DNA of 64,000 bases from Streptomyces sp. NBRC 110028 (GCF_001417735.1 NZ_BBUZ01000024.1:368094-432093); one strand, 5' to 3'; positions 1-9,099 are shown, numbered from the stretch's first letter. Notes: generated by a model from the letters alone, not told the origin. Program-made: numbers and translations.

Positions 1-2
1 TG

Positions 3-248
3 GTCGGCAGCCCGATCGTGGCCACGATTCCCGCGGCGCTCGAACCCAAGGTCGCCGCCGTGCTGCTGTTCGGCAACCCGATCCGGGCCCTCGGCAGGAG
101 CGTCACCGGCACCTACCAGAGCCGCACCATCGACTTCTGCGCCAAGGGCGACCCGATCTGTGAGAGCGGCGGGCTCGACGTGGGAGCGCACCTCGGCTAC
201 ACCGCGAACGCCGACGCGGCGGCCACCTTCGCCGCGGGCAAGGTCTGA
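3..248 (+). CDS. cutinase family hydrolase, C-terminal part (5' end outside window)
   Basis: Only the last ~81 residues are present; the frame is open to the window edge. The fragment has the end of the cutinase alpha/beta-hydrolase fold: a VLLFGNP strand, the D-x-C-x-x-G-D-P-I-C segment carrying the catalytic Asp and a disulfide Cys pair, and G-A-H-L-G-Y with the catalytic His. Family members are secreted serine esterases acting on cutin, polyesters or triacylglycerols. The nucleophile Ser and signal peptide lie upstream. Family assignment is firm, substrate is not. Confidence 0.88.
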   Translation, partial: VGSPIVATIPAALEPKVAAVLLFGNPIRALGRSVTGTYQSRTIDFCAKGDPICESGGLDVGAHLGYTANADAAATFAAGKV

Positions 249-269
249 TTCCCGCGGGCGTTGCGAAAG

Positions 270-300
270 GGCCCGGGAGGATCACCTCCCGGGGCCTTCT
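270..300 (+). terminator. hairpin terminator after the cutinase gene
   Basis: GGCCCGGGAGG (270-280), loop ATCA, then CCTCCCGGGGCC (285-296) with one bulged G, followed by TTCT, 21 bp past the stop codon. Typical GC-rich intrinsic terminator shape. Confidence 0.7.
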
Positions 301-591
301 CGTGTGGGTGACTACCGGGGTGCGCGGGCGGGTTGACGACGAGCCGCTTCACCTGTGGCGAGGTGGCCGGCTGGAGGCGGCCGTGAGCACCATCGCCATG
401 GTCAGCGACACCGCCGGCGCGGCACTGCGCGGAGTGGGCGCCATGCCCATGCTCACAAGAACGCGGCGACCGGCGACGCCATTGTCACCAGGGATCACCC
501 CCTCTTCACCGCTTCCCCGTTCTCCCGGGCCCTCGTTTGTGCTTCGATGCCGTGCGCACGGTACGAACGGGTGAGCGACGGGAGTATGCGT
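301..591. other. intergenic stretch upstream of the phospholipase gene
   Basis: The gap 249-591 holds the cutinase terminator and presumably the promoter of the downstream secreted enzyme. Open frames here lack a ribosome site or recognisable product. I see no convincing -10/-35 pair. Confidence 0.4.
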
Positions 592-1479
592 ATGGATCGG
601 CGAGGTTTTCTCAAGGGCGCGGCCGCACTGTCCACCGCCGGAGTGGTCACCGCGTTAGGCGGGGTCGCCGCCGCCGCGGCGCCCACCCGGCCCCTGGCCG
701 CTACGGACTGGCTGTCCGGCATCCCCGACGCCACGCCCGTGCAGCGGCTGACCCTTCCCGGAACACACGACTCCGGGGCCCGTCACGGCGGGCCGTGGAC
801 CGAGTGCCAGAACACCACCATCGCCGACCAGCTCAGCAGCGGCATCCGCTTCCTGGACATCCGCTGCCGGGCGTTCGAGAACGCCTTCCCGATCCACCAC
901 GGCGCCTCCTACCAGCACCTCAACTTCGACGACGTCCTCGGAGCGTGCCGCGCGTTCCTCTCCGCGCATCCGTCCGAGACCGTGCTGATGCGCGTCAAGC
1001 AGGAGTACTCGAAGGAGAGCGAGGCGGAGTTCCGCCGGATCTTCGACACCTATCTCGACGGCAAGGGCTGGCGCTCCCTCTTCCGCCTCGACGCCACCCT
1101 CCCGACCCTGGGGCAGGCCCGGGGCCGGGTCGTGCTGCTCGCCGACTCGGGCAACATGCCGGGCGTCCGGTACGCGGACCCGCAGCTGTTCGACATCCAG
1201 GACGACTACATGGCGGAGCCGTTCGGCAAGTACCCCAAGATCGAGGCGCAGTTCCGCAAGGCGGTGGCCCAGCCCGGCAAGCTCTACATGAACTACGTCA
1301 GCACCGCCGCGCTCCTCCCGCCCCGCTCCAACGCGGACCGGCTGAACCCGCAGGTCAAGTCCCTGCTGGAGGCATCGGGCAACCAGGGCTGGACGGGGCT
1401 CGGCATCGTTCCGATGGACTTCCCGAACACCACCTCGGGCCTGGTCGACGCCCTGGTGAGGCACAACCCGGCCGGCTGA
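592..1479 (+). CDS. Tat-exported phosphatidylinositol-specific phospholipase C-like phosphodiesterase
   Basis: A 295-residue protein with a twin-arginine signal (MDRRGFLKG followed by an Ala-rich hydrophobic stretch to about residue 30), so it is predicted to be exported folded. The PI-PLC X domain follows: His59 in LPGTHDSG and His102/103 in IHHGASY are the acid/base pair expected for cleavage of the glycerophosphoinositol bond, with the D/R-rich FLDIRCR strand between. Length matches bacterial single-domain PI-PLCs. Start 592 is chosen because GGGAG (580-584) lies 7 nt upstream; ATG 586 and GTG 571 are in-frame alternatives. Codon 22 (655-657) is TTA, so translation may need the bldA tRNA. 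Substrate could be PI or another inositol phosphodiester. Confidence 0.86.
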   Translation: MDRRGFLKGAAALSTAGVVTALGGVAAAAAPTRPLAATDWLSGIPDATPVQRLTLPGTHDSGARHGGPWTECQNTTIADQLSSGIRFLDIRCRAFENAFPIHHGASYQHLNFDDVLGACRAFLSAHPSETVLMRVKQEYSKESEAEFRRIFDTYLDGKGWRSLFRLDATLPTLGQARGRVVLLADSGNMPGVRYADPQLFDIQDDYMAEPFGKYPKIEAQFRKAVAQPGKLYMNYVSTAALLPPRSNADRLNPQVKSLLEASGNQGWTGLGIVPMDFPNTTSGLVDALVRHNPAG

Positions 1480-1499
1480 CGGCGGCTCGGCGGCGGCTC

Positions 1500-1530
1500 G
1501 GCGGCGGCTCGTGGTGGATGAGCCGCCGCC
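1500..1530. terminator. bidirectional terminator between convergent genes
   Basis: Perfect 11-bp stem GGCGGCGGCTC (1500-1510) / GAGCCGCCGCC (1520-1530) with a 9-nt loop, between the convergent phospholipase and GH6 genes. The left arm lies in a short tandem array of GGCGGCTC units. Confidence 0.75.
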
Positions 1531-1586
1531 GTACCGGTCCACGGGCCGTACCGGTCCACGGATCGCGGGGGTGTCAGCGGGCGGGG

Positions 1587-3206
1587 TCAGGGGGTGAGCG
1601 AGGGACGGGCGAAGCGTACGAGTTCCTGGGCCTGGTCGGGGAACCACCGGCCCGCCTCGGGGTTCACCGTGCCGCGCACCGGGTCCGAGGGGCCGGGGGT
1701 GCCACGGAAGCAGCGGCCGTCGGACTGGCCGGGGGTCTTCACCCACAGGGCGGCGTCGTGCAGCGGGTCGCCGGTGGCGGTGGTGGGGCGGGCGCCGAGG
1801 CCGCGGCGGGGCGGGTTGCACCAGGACTGGGGGTCCGCGTGACGGCTGTTCGGGGGTGTCCAGGGGCCGCGGCCGTTGCGGCTGGTGTCGGTGACGAAGT
1901 GCTTCATCTCCGACGGGTCGTGCGGTTCGTGGGCGCGCAGCCACGCCCGGAGGTGGCGCCGCGACCAGTCCCGCTCGGGGCAGGCGGCCGGGTCGCCGCC
2001 GTCGCCGACGTAGGCCAGGCACGCGGAGATCAGCCGCCCGTACAGGGCGGTGGCCTCGTCCGTCTGGTAGTGCGAGACGTTGAGGGCGAAGCCGGTGGCC
2101 TCGTCGACACCGGCCTGGACGAGGCGCGGCACGATGCTGCTGACGGTGTGCCAGCCCGCGTGGCCCGCGTCGAGGTACACCTTGGCGTTGCCGAGCGCCA
2201 TGAGGGTGTCGACCGCGTACTTGATCTCGGTGTAGCGGGCCTCGGTCAGCCTGTCCTCGCCGGTCTCCGGCTCGGCTTCGAGTTCGGGCTCGTCGGGCGG
2301 CGCCTGGTCGCCGGCCTCGGGCTGTTTGTCGAGGTCGGCGGGGTCGGCGGGGAGGAACGGGGTCGGTTCCTGGGAGGGGGCCGGGGTTCCGGCGGTGACG
2401 GCCGCGCCGGGGGCGGGGACGGTGGCGGGCTGCGGTTCCGGGGAGGGGGCGGTGGTGGGCTCGGTGAGCGCGGGCCCGGCCGCGGCAGCGCCCGTGCCCG
2501 CGTACGCGCCCGCGCCCGCGCCCGTCTCCGTACCGGCGCCCGCGGACGGGCCGGCCTCCGGGGCCGGGGTCGTGGCCGGGGCCGGGATCGTGGCCGGGGC
2601 CGTGGTCGTGGTCGGGGTCGTGGCCGGGGTCGGGGTCGTGGCCGGGGTCGGGGTCGTGGCCGGGGTCTCCGCGGGGGTGTCCTCGCTCGCCTGCTCACCG
2701 CAGTCGGACGGCAGCAGCGCCAGTGAGTCGGGTTCGAGGACGACCATCACCTCGCGGTCGCCGATGCCCTCGGCCACGGCGTCGATCCACGCCTCGTACT
2801 CCTCGGTGGTCCGCGCTCCCCCTGCGGAGTAGCTGCCGCAGTCACGGCCGGGCACGTTGTAGAGGGCGAGCACCGGCAGTCTGCCCCGCCGTGCCGCGTC
2901 GCTCGTGGTCATCCGGACCAGGCGCGCGACCCGGGCCGGGGACTCGTCCCCGTACCAGACCGCCTGCGGGGTGCGCACCATGGCGAGGAGTCCGGCGGCC
3001 GTGCGGTAGTCCCCCCGCCAGGCGAGCCGGGTCACCTGACGGTATGAGGCGCGGTCGGCCGGGGGGACGTAGAGGGGCAGGCCACGCGAGGGCGCGGCGG
3101 CGCGCTCCTGTACGGCGGCCTGAACGGTCGAACCGCTCAGTACGGGAAGGGACGTTGCGGCCAGAACGGCCACCGACACGGCGAGGGTTTTCCGTCTCGT
3201 GCGCAC
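1587..3206 (-). CDS. secreted GH6 family cellulase with a low-complexity insert in the catalytic domain
   Basis: A 539-residue protein with a Sec signal peptide (MRTRRKTLAVSVAVLAATSLP to about residue 30). GH6 signatures in order: NVPGRDCGSYSAGG (~118-130, with the general-acid Asp region), VVLEPDSLALL (~156-165), YLDAGHAGW (~344-352), FALNVSHY (~373-380), FVTDTSRNG with the base-region Asp, and the C-terminal WVKTPGQSDGRC. GH6 enzymes hydrolyse beta-1,4-glucan with inversion. Residues ~171-320 (2247-2696) are a Thr/Pro/Ala- then Glu/Pro-rich segment inserted between the EPD strand and the next helix. Such sequences normally link domains rather than interrupt a catalytic fold. No cellulose-binding module is seen. 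Start GTG 3206 has GGAG 7 nt upstream; GTG 3254 is a weaker alternative. Confidence 0.86.
   Translation of the reverse strand: MRTRRKTLAVSVAVLAATSLPVLSGSTVQAAVQERAAAPSRGLPLYVPPADRASYRQVTRLAWRGDYRTAAGLLAMVRTPQAVWYGDESPARVARLVRMTTSDAARRGRLPVLALYNVPGRDCGSYSAGGARTTEEYEAWIDAVAEGIGDREVMVVLEPDSLALLPSDCGEQASEDTPAETPATTPTPATTPTPATTPTTTTAPATIPAPATTPAPEAGPSAGAGTETGAGAGAYAGTGAAAAGPALTEPTTAPSPEPQPATVPAPGAAVTAGTPAPSQEPTPFLPADPADLDKQPEAGDQAPPDEPELEAEPETGEDRLTEARYTEIKYAVDTLMALGNAKVYLDAGHAGWHTVSSIVPRLVQAGVDEATGFALNVSHYQTDEATALYGRLISACLAYVGDGGDPAACPERDWSRRHLRAWLRAHEPHDPSEMKHFVTDTSRNGRGPWTPPNSRHADPQSWCNPPRRGLGARPTTATGDPLHDAALWVKTPGQSDGRCFRGTPGPSDPVRGTVNPEAGRWFPDQAQELVRFARPSLTP
2560..2667. repeat. 18-bp tandem repeats encoding a Thr/Pro/Ala-rich insert
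   Basis: Three perfect consecutive copies of GGGGTCGTGGCCGGGGTC at 2614-2631, 2632-2649 and 2650-2667, with degenerate copies back to about 2560. On the minus strand they encode the TPATTP-type repeats inside the GH6 protein. The unit is a multiple of 3, so copy-number change would keep frame. Confidence 0.9.
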
Positions 3207-3359
3207 AGGCGTACTCCAAGGGGGCGGGTCGCGTAGGTCGGATCTGAGGCTCACTCAGAACCCGGGGCCCGGCAACGCGAGCGTCCGCCGGGTGGCGCAA
3301 CCCGATTCCCGCCCAGGGGTGGCGTTCCGTCGGACAATCCGACGGAACGCCACCGGGGG

Positions 3360-5744
3360 CTACGTACCCGTCAGGTGCTCCGGGCGCACCGGCACCCGCC
3401 CCAGCCGGAGGCCCGTGGCGGCGCGGACGGCCGCGACGACCGCCGGGGTGGAGGAGAGGGTCGGGGCCTCGCCGACGCCCCGCAGGCCGTAGGGGGCGTG
3501 GTGGTCGGCCAGTTCGAGGATGTCGACGGGCATCGTCGGGGTGTCGAGGATGGTGGGGATCAGATAGTCCGTGAAGGACGGGTTGCGCACGCGCGCGCCG
3601 TCCGAGACCAGGATCTCCTCCATCACGGCGAGACCCAGCCCCTGCGTGGAGCCGCCCTGGATCTGGCCGACGACGGAAAGCGGGTTGAGTGCCTTGCCGA
3701 CGTCCTGGGCGGCCGCCAGTTCGATGACCTTGACCAGGCCGAGTTCGGTGTCGACCTCGACGACGGCGCGATGGGCGCAGAAGGAGTACTGGACGTGGCC
3801 GGAGCCCTGACCGGTCGTGAGGTCGAAGGGCTCGGTGGGGCGGTGCCGGAACTCCTTCTCGATGTCGATGGGGTCGTCGCCGAGGAGGTCCGTCAGGTCG
3901 GCGACGACCTCGCCGGTGGCCGTGACCACCTTGCCGTCCCGCAAGCGCAGCTCCGTGTCACCGCCGGGGGCACCGCAGCGGCGGAAGACCTCCTGCCGCA
4001 CCGCCTCGCAGGTGTGTTTGACGGCGCCGCCGGTCATGTACGTCTGGCGGGAGGCGGAGGTGGAGCCCGCGGAGCCGACCCGGGTGTCGGCGGGGTGGAT
4101 GGTGACCTGGCTGACGCCGAGTTCGGTACGGGCGATCTGGGCGTGGACGGTGACGCCGCCCTGGCCGACCTCGGCCATCGCGGTGTGGACCAGGGCGACG
4201 GGTTCGCCGCCGATGACCTCCAGCCGCACCCGGGCCGTGGAGTAGTCGTCGAAGCCCTCGGAGAAGCCGACGTTCTTGATGCCGACCGCGTACCCGACTC
4301 CCCGCACCACGCTCTCGCCGTGGGTGGTGTTGGACAGGCCGCCGGGCAGGGCGCGGACGTCGACGTCCCCGTCCGCCGTCTCCCAGGCGCGCTCCGGCGG
4401 GAGGGGGAGGTCCCGGACCCGGCGCAGGATCTCGGCGACGGGGGCCGGGGAGTCCACGATCTGGCCGGTGGGCATGGTGGCGCCCTGCGCCATGGCGTTG
4501 CGCTGCCGGAACTCGACGGGGTGCAGGCCGAGTTCCTGGGCGACGGCGTCCATCTGGGCCTCGTAGGCGAAGCACGCCTGGACCGCGCCGAAGCCGCGCA
4601 TGGCGCCGCAGGGCGGGTTGTTGGAGTAGAGGGCGAGCGCTTCGACGTCCACATGCTCGACGACGTAGGGGCCGATCGCCAGGGAGGCGGCGTTGCCGAC
4701 GACCGCCGGGGAGGAGGAGGCGTACGCTCCGCCGTCCAGGACGATACGGGCCTGGACGTAGAGCAACCGTCCGTCGCGGGTGGCGCCGTGCTCGTAGGTG
4801 AGCTTGGCGGGGTGCCGGTGGACGTGGCCGAAAAACGACTCGTACCGGTTGTAGACGATCTTCACGGGTTTGCCGGTGCGGAGCGCCAGCAGACTGGCGT
4901 GCGCCTGCATGGACAGGTCCTCGCGCGCCCCGAACGCCCCGCCCACGCCGGAGAGCGTCAGCCGCACCTTGTCGGGCGGCAGGCCGAGCACCGGGGCGAG
5001 CTGGTCGCGGTCCACGTGCAGCCACTGGGTGGCGATGTAGAGGTCGATGCCACCGTCCTCGGCGGGCACCGCGAGCCCGGACTCCGGGCCCAGGAAGGCC
5101 TGGTCCTGCATGCCGACCTCGTAGTCCCGGCGGACGACGACGTCGGCGCGGGCCCTGGCGGCGGCCACGTCGCCGCGCCGCACGGGCTGGCGGTGGACGA
5201 CGTTGGGGTGCGGGGCGTGGGCGGCGTGGTGGTCGGCGCGGTCGGGGTGGAGCAGCGGCGCGCCGGGCGCGGTGGCGGTGGCCTCGTCGACCACGAGCGG
5301 CAGCTCGGCGTAGTCGACCTTGATGCGGGCGGCGGCGCGGCGGGCGGTCTCGGGGTGGTCGGCGGCGACGATGGCGACGGCCTCGCCGTGGTAGCGGACC
5401 CGGTCCTTGGCGAGGACGGGCTGGTCGTGGATCTCCAGCCCGTAGTGGGTGGCGGCCGGGAGGTCGTCGTGGGTCATGACGGCATGGACGCCGGGCAGGG
5501 TCAGCGCCCCGCTGATGTCGATGGACCGGATCTGGGCGTGGGCGTGGGGGCTGCGCAGGGTGAAGCCCCACAGCATGTCCTCGTGCCACAGGTCGGAGGA
5601 GTACGCGAACTCGCCGGTCACCTTGAGCGTGCCGTCGGGGCGGAGGGTGGATTCGCCGATGTGACCCTTGCCCCGGCCCTCGGTCAGATGGGCCTGGGTC
5701 AGATGAGCCTGGGTGATCCGGGTGGGGGTGCGGTCGGGTCGCAT
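3360..5744 (-). CDS. xanthine dehydrogenase, molybdopterin-binding subunit
   Basis: About 794 residues, the usual length for the separate molybdenum subunit of bacterial xanthine dehydrogenases. The N-terminal hammerhead domain (GEFAYSSDLWHEDMLWGFTLRSPHAHA) is followed by the Mo-cofactor domain with GGAFGAREDLSMQAHASLLA, CGAMRGFGAVQACFAYEAQMD and GVGEAP near the C-terminus. It oxidises hypoxanthine/xanthine in purine catabolism with the two upstream subunits. It starts 2 bp after the 2Fe-2S subunit stop, behind AGGGGAGG. The N-terminus has a small in-frame duplication (TQAHLTQAHL). Another purine or aldehyde substrate is possible. Confidence 0.9.
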   Translation of the reverse strand: MRPDRTPTRITQAHLTQAHLTEGRGKGHIGESTLRPDGTLKVTGEFAYSSDLWHEDMLWGFTLRSPHAHAQIRSIDISGALTLPGVHAVMTHDDLPAATHYGLEIHDQPVLAKDRVRYHGEAVAIVAADHPETARRAAARIKVDYAELPLVVDEATATAPGAPLLHPDRADHHAAHAPHPNVVHRQPVRRGDVAAARARADVVVRRDYEVGMQDQAFLGPESGLAVPAEDGGIDLYIATQWLHVDRDQLAPVLGLPPDKVRLTLSGVGGAFGAREDLSMQAHASLLALRTGKPVKIVYNRYESFFGHVHRHPAKLTYEHGATRDGRLLYVQARIVLDGGAYASSSPAVVGNAASLAIGPYVVEHVDVEALALYSNNPPCGAMRGFGAVQACFAYEAQMDAVAQELGLHPVEFRQRNAMAQGATMPTGQIVDSPAPVAEILRRVRDLPLPPERAWETADGDVDVRALPGGLSNTTHGESVVRGVGYAVGIKNVGFSEGFDDYSTARVRLEVIGGEPVALVHTAMAEVGQGGVTVHAQIARTELGVSQVTIHPADTRVGSAGSTSASRQTYMTGGAVKHTCEAVRQEVFRRCGAPGGDTELRLRDGKVVTATGEVVADLTDLLGDDPIDIEKEFRHRPTEPFDLTTGQGSGHVQYSFCAHRAVVEVDTELGLVKVIELAAAQDVGKALNPLSVVGQIQGGSTQGLGLAVMEEILVSDGARVRNPSFTDYLIPTILDTPTMPVDILELADHHAPYGLRGVGEAPTLSSTPAVVAAVRAATGLRLGRVPVRPEHLTGT

Positions 5745-5746
5745 GG

Positions 5747-6289
5747 TCAGCTCGCCTCCCCTTCGGCCGCGGCGGCGGTGCGGGCGGCGGCGAGGCGCAC
5801 CGCGTCGAGGATCTTCTCGTAGCCGGTGCAGCGGCACAGGTTGCCGGACAGCGCCTCGCGGATGTCGGCGTCGGACGGGTCGGGGTGCCGTTCCAGCAGC
5901 TCGTCGGCGGCGACCAGCAGGCCCGGGGTGCAGAAGCCGCACTGCACGGCGCCCGCGTCGATGAACGCCTGCTGGACGGGGGCGAGCGGGGCCTCCGCCG
6001 CCCCGGGCTTGCCCGCGCCCGGCTCGCCCGCCGCGCGGTCCTCCGCGTATCGGGGGAGCCCTTCGACGGTCACCACCTCGCGCCCCTCGGCCTGCCCCGC
6101 CGCCACCAGGCACGCGCACACCGGAACGCCGTCGAGGCGGACCGTGCACGATCCGCATTCGCCCTGCTCACAGGCGTTCTTCGAGCCCGGCAGGCCCAGC
6201 CGTTCGCGCAGCACGTACAGCAGGGACTCGCCCTCCCAGACGTCGTCGGCCTGCTGCGGCCGGCCGTTGACGGTCATGTTCACGCGCAT
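5747..6289 (-). CDS. xanthine dehydrogenase, 2Fe-2S subunit
   Basis: A 180-residue iron-sulfur subunit. The plant-ferredoxin-like cluster ligands are CEQGECGSC plus a later Cys in VCACL. The second cluster ligands are CGFCTPG and CRC in NLCRCTGYEKILDAV. It passes electrons from the Mo centre to the FAD subunit. ATG 6289 overlaps the end of the FAD-subunit gene by 10 bp and has AGGGAGG about 8 nt upstream, indicating translational coupling. The Gly/Ala/Pro-rich stretch between the two cluster domains is a little longer than usual. Confidence 0.9.
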   Translation of the reverse strand: MRVNMTVNGRPQQADDVWEGESLLYVLRERLGLPGSKNACEQGECGSCTVRLDGVPVCACLVAAGQAEGREVVTVEGLPRYAEDRAAGEPGAGKPGAAEAPLAPVQQAFIDAGAVQCGFCTPGLLVAADELLERHPDPSDADIREALSGNLCRCTGYEKILDAVRLAAARTAAAAEGEAS

Positions 6290-7170
6290 GCCGCCGCCCT
6301 CCCTTCGCCCTCGCGGTACGCCTGCCAGGTCCAGCCGAGCGTGCGGCGCGCCATGACCGTCACCGCGTGGCGGCGGTAGGCGGCGCTGCCGCGTACGTCG
6401 TCGATGGGGTCGCACGCGCCCGCGCACAGCTGGGCGAACTCCCGGGCGACCGCCGGTGGAATCGTTTCTCCGCTGTCCCAGAAGGCGCCCTCCGCGAGCG
6501 CCGCGTTCAGGAAGTCCTCCGCCGCCCGGGCTCGCACCGGGGTGGGCGCGGCGGAGCCGACGCCGGTCCGTACGGTGCGGGTGCGCGGATGCAGCGCGAG
6601 GGCGAACGCGCACACCGCGATGACCATGGCGTTGCGGGTGCCGACCTTGGAGAACTGCTGCGGCCCGTCGGCCTTGTCGATGTGGACGGCCCTGATCAGC
6701 TCGTCGGGCGCCAGCGCGTTGCGCTTCACCCCGGTGTAGAACTCCTCGACCGGGATCATCCGGGTGCCGCGCACCGAGGCCACCTCCACCTCGGCCCCGG
6801 CCGCCAGCAGCGCCGGATGCGCGTCCCCGGCGGGCGAGGCCGCGCCGAGGTTGCCGCCCACCGTGCCCCGGTTGCGGATCTGCGGCGAACCGACGGTGCG
6901 CGAGGCGAGCGCGAGACCGGGCAGCTCGGTGCGCAGCCGCTCGATGATCCGGCTGTACGGCACCCCGGCGCCCAGCCGGACCGTCCGCTCACCGGTCTCC
7001 CACGCCTCCAGTTCGCCGATGCGGGTCAGATCCAGCAGCCGTTCGGGCCGCCGGTGATCAAAGTTGATCTCGACCATCACATCGGTGCCACCCGCGATGG
7101 GCACGGCGTCGGGGTGCTCGGCCTTCGCGGCGAGCGCCGCCGGCCAGTCGGCGGGGCGCAGGAAGTCCAT
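6280..7170 (-). CDS. xanthine dehydrogenase, FAD-binding subunit
   Basis: A 296-residue protein with the PCMH-type FAD-binding fold: PIAGGTDVMVEI near the N-terminus, then RNRGTVGGNLGAASPAGDAHPALLA, which binds the FAD pyrophosphate, and the CO dehydrogenase flavoprotein C-terminal domain. It completes the three-subunit enzyme and delivers electrons to NAD+. It is the first gene of the operon and is divergent from the pucR-like gene, a typical arrangement for purine catabolism. Confidence 0.9.
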   Translation of the reverse strand: MDFLRPADWPAALAAKAEHPDAVPIAGGTDVMVEINFDHRRPERLLDLTRIGELEAWETGERTVRLGAGVPYSRIIERLRTELPGLALASRTVGSPQIRNRGTVGGNLGAASPAGDAHPALLAAGAEVEVASVRGTRMIPVEEFYTGVKRNALAPDELIRAVHIDKADGPQQFSKVGTRNAMVIAVCAFALALHPRTRTVRTGVGSAAPTPVRARAAEDFLNAALAEGAFWDSGETIPPAVAREFAQLCAGACDPIDDVRGSAAYRRHAVTVMARRTLGWTWQAYREGEGRAAACA

Positions 7171-7346
7171 GGGCCTCTCTTCTCACCAGTCCTGAAGGAA
7201 CTCGTGCACGCGGCTCCCAGTCCAGTAGACCCCCACGGCGGGCCCCGGGGCAGTCACCGAAGGCATGAAGCAATTGGCTGGCCAGCGGCCCGGTCTTGTA
7301 GATTCGAACGAACGACGGGGAGCGGAAACCTCGCGGTATTCGACCG
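7171..7346. promoter_or_regulatory. divergent promoter region between xanthine dehydrogenase operon and PucR-type regulator
   Basis: A 176-bp gap between divergent genes that must hold both promoters. Towards the regulator, TTGGCT (7274-7279) and TAGATT (7299-7304) are 19 bp apart, a weak vegetative-type match. No clear palindrome was identified. Confidence 0.35.
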
Positions 7347-9059
7347 GTGACAAAGACAAGATCGGCTGACATCACCATGCGGCTGCGCGCACTGCTGGAA
7401 ACCGACGCCCTGGGCCTGCGCCTGCTCGGCGGCGAGGACGAGCTGGACCGCACCGTACGCGGCGTGATGACCACCGATCTGCGCGATCCGAGCCGCTATC
7501 TGTCGGGCGGCGAACTGGTGCTGACGGGGCTGGCGTGGCGGCGGGAGCCGGACGACTCCGAGCGGTTCGTCCAGATCCTGGCGGCCGCCGGGGTCGCCGG
7601 GCTCGCGGCGGGCGAGGCCGAGCTGGGTCCCGTACCCGAGGATCTGGTGCTGGCCTGCGCGCGGCACCGGCTGCCGCTGTTCTCCGTGGTCGAGGACGTG
7701 GCGTTCGCGTCGGTCACCGAGCACGTCGTACGGCAGGTCTCCGGCGAGCGGGCCGGGGACCTGGCCGCCGTGGTGGAACGGCACCGGCGGCTGATGACCC
7801 CGGGGGCCGCGGGCGGCGGGCCGGAGGTGGTGCTCGACCTGCTCGGCTCGGACCTCGACCTGGCCGCCTGGGTGCTCTCCCCCACCGGCCGCCCGATCGC
7901 GGGCCCGACCGGCCCCGCGGCCGCGGAGCTGCCGCGGCCGGTCCGCGCCCAGCTGGCCGGTGAGCACCTGGCCGCCCGGCACGCCGGGCGCCAGGGCCCG
8001 CACCGGCTGACCGCCGCCGACGGCGTGACGTACTCCCTCTTCCCCATCCGCGGCGGTACGAGCGGCGGCACCGGCGCCCCGCACGCGACGCCGCTCGCCG
8101 ACTGGCTGCTGGCGGTCGCCGCGGACGCCGGTGACTGGCCGGAGGAGCGGCTGGACCTGCTGTACGGGGTCACCCAGCTGATCGCGGTCGAGCGCGGGCG
8201 GCGGGACGAGGCCGGTACGGTGCGGCGGCAGCTCGCCCAGGAGGTGCTGGAGCTGGTCCAGGCGGGCGCGCCGTCCGCCGAGGTCGCGGCCCGGCTGCGG
8301 GTCACGGCGCCGGTGCTGCTGCCGGGGCTCGGCGGCGCGGCACCGCACTGGCAGGTCGTGGTGGCGCGGATGGAGGGGACACCCGGCGGCGAGGGTGAGG
8401 TGGCCCAGGCCCTGCTGGAAGAGATCCTGGTGGACCCGCGTTCGACCGGGGCCGGGCCCGCGGACCGGATCGCGGTGGCGCACACCGGCGACGAGGCGGT
8501 GGCGCTCCTCCCGCTGCCCGCCCCCGCCGACGACGGTTCCGACGAGGCGGAGGGCGCCGAGGCGGGGCTGCACGCGGACGCGCTGCTCGCCGCCGTCGGC
8601 GAACCGCTCGCCCGCGGGCTCGCCGACGACGCCCGGCTGACCCTGGGCGTCAGCGCCCCCGTGCACTCCGCCGAGGCGCTGCGCGGCGCGCTGGAGGAGG
8701 CCCGGCACGCCCGCCGGGTGGCCGCCGCGCGGCCGGGCCGGGTCAGCGCGGCCGGGCACCAGGAGCTGGCCTCGCACGTACTGCTGCTCCCCTTCGTCCC
8801 GGACGACGTGCGCCGCGCCTTCACCGCCCGGCTGCTGGACCCGCTGCGCGCGTACGACCGCCGCCACCGGGCCGAGCTGATCCCGACCCTGGAGGCGTTC
8901 CTGGAGTGCGACGGCTCCTGGACGCGGTGCGCGGCACGGCTGCATCTGCACGTCAACACGCTGCGCTACCGGGTGGGCCGGATCGAACAGCTGACCGGGC
9001 GCGACCTGTCCCGGCTGGAGGACAAACTGGACTTCTTCCTCGCCCTGCGCATGAGCTGA
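7347..9059 (+). CDS. PucR family transcriptional regulator
   Basis: 570 residues. The N-terminal PucR domain (LRALLETDALGLRLLGGEDELDRTVRGVMTTDLRDPSRYLSGGELVLTG, split here only by description) is the purine-catabolism regulator signature. A central GGDEF-like PucR region follows, and the C-terminal HTH (about 515-560) contains CAARLHLHVNTLRYRVGRIEQLTG. The divergent xanthine dehydrogenase operon suggests it controls purine use in response to a purine or ureide. GTG 7347 is the longest start; ATG 7377 is an alternative. Neither has a strong ribosome site, so a leaderless or weakly initiated message is possible. Confidence 0.87.
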   Translation: MTKTRSADITMRLRALLETDALGLRLLGGEDELDRTVRGVMTTDLRDPSRYLSGGELVLTGLAWRREPDDSERFVQILAAAGVAGLAAGEAELGPVPEDLVLACARHRLPLFSVVEDVAFASVTEHVVRQVSGERAGDLAAVVERHRRLMTPGAAGGGPEVVLDLLGSDLDLAAWVLSPTGRPIAGPTGPAAAELPRPVRAQLAGEHLAARHAGRQGPHRLTAADGVTYSLFPIRGGTSGGTGAPHATPLADWLLAVAADAGDWPEERLDLLYGVTQLIAVERGRRDEAGTVRRQLAQEVLELVQAGAPSAEVAARLRVTAPVLLPGLGGAAPHWQVVVARMEGTPGGEGEVAQALLEEILVDPRSTGAGPADRIAVAHTGDEAVALLPLPAPADDGSDEAEGAEAGLHADALLAAVGEPLARGLADDARLTLGVSAPVHSAEALRGALEEARHARRVAAARPGRVSAAGHQELASHVLLLPFVPDDVRRAFTARLLDPLRAYDRRHRAELIPTLEAFLECDGSWTRCAARLHLHVNTLRYRVGRIEQLTGRDLSRLEDKLDFFLALRMS

Positions 9060-9099
9060 CGCCGGAAGTCCCCCGCGACCACCACTCTCGCCGGTGGTT

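Noticed and set aside
2614..2667. Regular repeats that could suggest a CRISPR array
   Set aside because: Units are contiguous 18-bp copies without spacers inside a coding region; it is a coding tandem repeat.
537..2726. Long plus-strand open frame across the phospholipase and GH6 genes
   Set aside because: Arg/Gly/Pro-rich translation with no domain; it is the shadow of two well-supported genes in a high-GC sequence.
3375..5822. 815-codon plus-strand open frame opposite the xanthine dehydrogenase subunit
   Set aside because: Gly/Asp/Val-rich shadow translation; the minus strand has the full molybdopterin subunit.
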